This document shows, in pieces, positions 63,020 to 64,000 of a stretch of DNA of 64,000 nt; within the stretch, counting starts at the first letter, position 1; every line of letters starts with the position of its first letter. A model generated the notes under the pieces. That model did not search any database. It saw nothing but the letters and a program-made list of their open reading frames with translations, and was not told the origin of the DNA. The position numbers and the translations under genes are program-made. Source of the DNA: Mycobacterium sp. 852013-50091_SCH5140682 (GTDB lineage Bacteria; Actinomycetota; Actinomycetes; Mycobacteriales; Mycobacteriaceae); assembly GCF_001665685.1 (NCBI RefSeq), contig NZ_LZTB01000128.1, forward strand, positions 41,087 through 105,086, written 5' to 3'.

Positions 63020-63424
63020 ATGACCGGTAGTTCGCCGTGGTGGATCGCGATCGCGCCCGAGGAGTTGGCGGCGACGATCCTTCCGCTGTTCTCCTACCCG
63101 CATATGTCACCGCACGTGCACGAAGGCTTCGCCATCTTCAACATCGCAGGGTGGTGCAGGACGGGTCTGTGGGCCGAACCCAAGTTCATCTACCGGCAGG
63201 GCAACCCGTACACCGATCCCGACCTGCGACCGATCGCGGAAGCCATCCAAGTCTTGGAACAGTCCCGCTTGCTCATGCGGTTCGTCGCAGGAGACTCCAC
63301 AACAATTTCTGTTCCGGTACTCGGACTGACTCGGCGCGGCATGTACGCACTGGAGTCCAACACGGTGCGGCCGCACCTCGGACTCCGCGAGCTGGGCACC
63401 GAGAACTCCAATACGCCAGGTTGA
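63020..63424 (+). CDS. Hypothetical 134-residue protein between nrdE and the rRNA operon
   Basis: Soluble, Trp/His-rich N-terminal half (SSPWWIAIAPEELAATILPLFSYPHMSPHVHEGFAIFN) with a beta-strand look. The C-terminal part carries VPVLGLTRRGMYALES. There is no membrane segment or known motif. ATG 63020 has no strong ribosome site and may be leaderless. The coding statistics look real (GC-rich third positions), but the function is unknown. Confidence 0.6.
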   Translation: MTGSSPWWIAIAPEELAATILPLFSYPHMSPHVHEGFAIFNIAGWCRTGLWAEPKFIYRQGNPYTDPDLRPIAEAIQVLEQSRLLMRFVAGDSTTISVPVLGLTRRGMYALESNTVRPHLGLRELGTENSNTPG

Positions 63425-63687
63425 TCAGAGGCCAGCCGAGTGTGTGGCTTGCCGCGCTTTATGCGGTCGACGATTCGCAACGTGGCGCACCGGAGGAAAT
63501 AACTGCAATTGTTTTCCGGACGGCGGGTGAATAGGGAACCGTGCCGTTGCGCGCATTGTGAAGCCCTCAGCCAGTTGGGCAGCTCAGGACTGGACCTGAT
63601 TTGAGCGGCACGAATCGCGCGACCAACAGCCCAGCTGGCCGGCTCTCTAGGCTGGGACCTGCAGTGTTGCGGGAGTGACCAGGCGAT
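63425..63687. other. Gap upstream of rRNA promoter
   Basis: About 260 bp with no open frame that looks real. It may hold upstream activating or Fis-like sites of the rrn promoter, but I see no clear motif. Confidence 0.4.
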
Positions 63688-63716
63688 TTGACTCCCCGTT
63701 AGCCCTGGCGTAACTT
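63688..63716 (+). promoter_or_regulatory. rRNA operon promoter (sigma-A)
   Basis: TTGACT (63688-63693) and TAACTT (63711-63716) are separated by exactly 17 bp. This -35 hexamer and spacing are typical of mycobacterial rrn promoters. Transcription should start near 63723. Confidence 0.8.
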
Positions 63717-63722
63717 ATTGCA

Positions 63723-64000
63723 GGTCAGAGCGACACGGTCTGAGGCCGGGGAGTGAAGACAAAGTCCGAGTGAGTCTCCCACTTTGGTGGGGGTTTCTTA
63801 CTGTCCGCCCTTGGTTCTGCGGCTTTTGGCCGCGGGATGACTGTGCGGTTGGCTCGGGTGTGTTGTTTGAGAACTCAATAGTGTGTTTGGTGGTTTTTGT
63901 TTGTTGTTTTTTGGTTGCATTCTTTTTCCCGTTTAGGGTGTGACCTGTTGTTTTTTTTGATGCCAGTTTTGGTGTCGTTTTGTTAGGTCGGATTTTTCTG
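63723..64000 (+). ncRNA. rRNA operon leader (precursor of 16S rRNA)
   Basis: Transcribed leader. A 7-bp hairpin CTCCCAC/GTGGGGG (63776-63793) is followed by T-rich sequence, and an antitermination box A region TGTTGTTTGAGAACTCAATA (63861-63880) then runs into the T/G-rich tract typical of mycobacteria just before 16S rRNA. The 16S gene itself is not reached at 64000. Confidence 0.85.

Noticed and set aside
63776..63800. Intrinsic terminator in the rrn leader
   Set aside because: The hairpin followed by T-rich sequence lies inside the transcribed rrn leader and upstream of box A, so it is more likely a leader structure than an end point.

Overview
The window is high-GC actinobacterial DNA and reads as a non-tuberculous Mycobacterium/Mycolicibacterium chromosome. 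Evidence: DosS-type heme kinases with mycobacterial GAF sequences, several WS/DGAT acyltransferases, a Ddn-family F420 enzyme, a group 3b [NiFe] hydrogenase, a gene order from about 39.6 to 62.9 kb that matches M. tuberculosis Rv3051c-Rv3063 as I remember it, and a mycobacterial-type rrn leader at the right edge. No CRISPR array, tRNA, prophage or insertion sequence was seen.

Region 1 (1-33 kb) is a hypoxia/redox (DosR/DevR-type) island. About ten 14-bp sequences close to the DosR core GGGAC-N4-GTCCC lie in its intergenic gaps. It carries a truncated KAS III, an NRAMP-like transporter with a stand-alone ATP-dependent ligase, two paralogous four-helix membrane proteins on either side of a box-bearing gap, and two DosS/DosT-like heme sensor kinases with no response regulator in the window. 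The second kinase has lost its ATP-binding motifs. A tightly overlapping eight- or nine-gene operon (18.8 to 10.0 kb, minus strand) runs: small protein, acetyl-CoA synthetase, 2-oxoacid dehydrogenase E1-alpha, E1-beta and E2, acyl carrier protein, alpha/beta hydrolase, WS/DGAT, and perhaps a second hydrolase. It looks like a dedicated carbon-to-storage-lipid module. Next come a Ddn-like protein, an Rv2629-like protein, a P1B-type ATPase fused to a hemerythrin domain, a second WS/DGAT, an SRPBCC protein, the complete group 3b hydrogenase operon with its maturation protease, and a divergent Mg-type P-ATPase.

Region 2 (33-39.5 kb) is catabolic: a bicupin, a VOC protein, and a three-gene operon (flavin hydroxylase, intradiol dioxygenase, maleylacetate reductase) with an AraC regulator, consistent with resorcinol/hydroxyquinol degradation.

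Region 3 (39.6-52.7 kb) is core-like: ybdD/cstA, ligB, a GatB/YqeY protein, a membrane-anchored Moco oxidoreductase, an SDR, a pyruvate oxidase-like ThDP enzyme, an HxlR regulator, a methyltransferase, a phosphotransferase and a TauE/SafE permease. A putative leaderless peptide with a hairpin precedes a small protein that resembles the LeuA regulatory domain.

Region 4 (52.7-64 kb) holds a CYP136-like P450 with a TetR regulator and a palindromic operator, an SDR, an AAA ATPase, DinB2, a second TetR with a palindrome, an FMN reductase, and nrdHIE behind an NrdR-like box and a long structured leader. After one small unknown gene the window ends in an rRNA operon promoter and leader; 16S rRNA itself should start just beyond position 64000.
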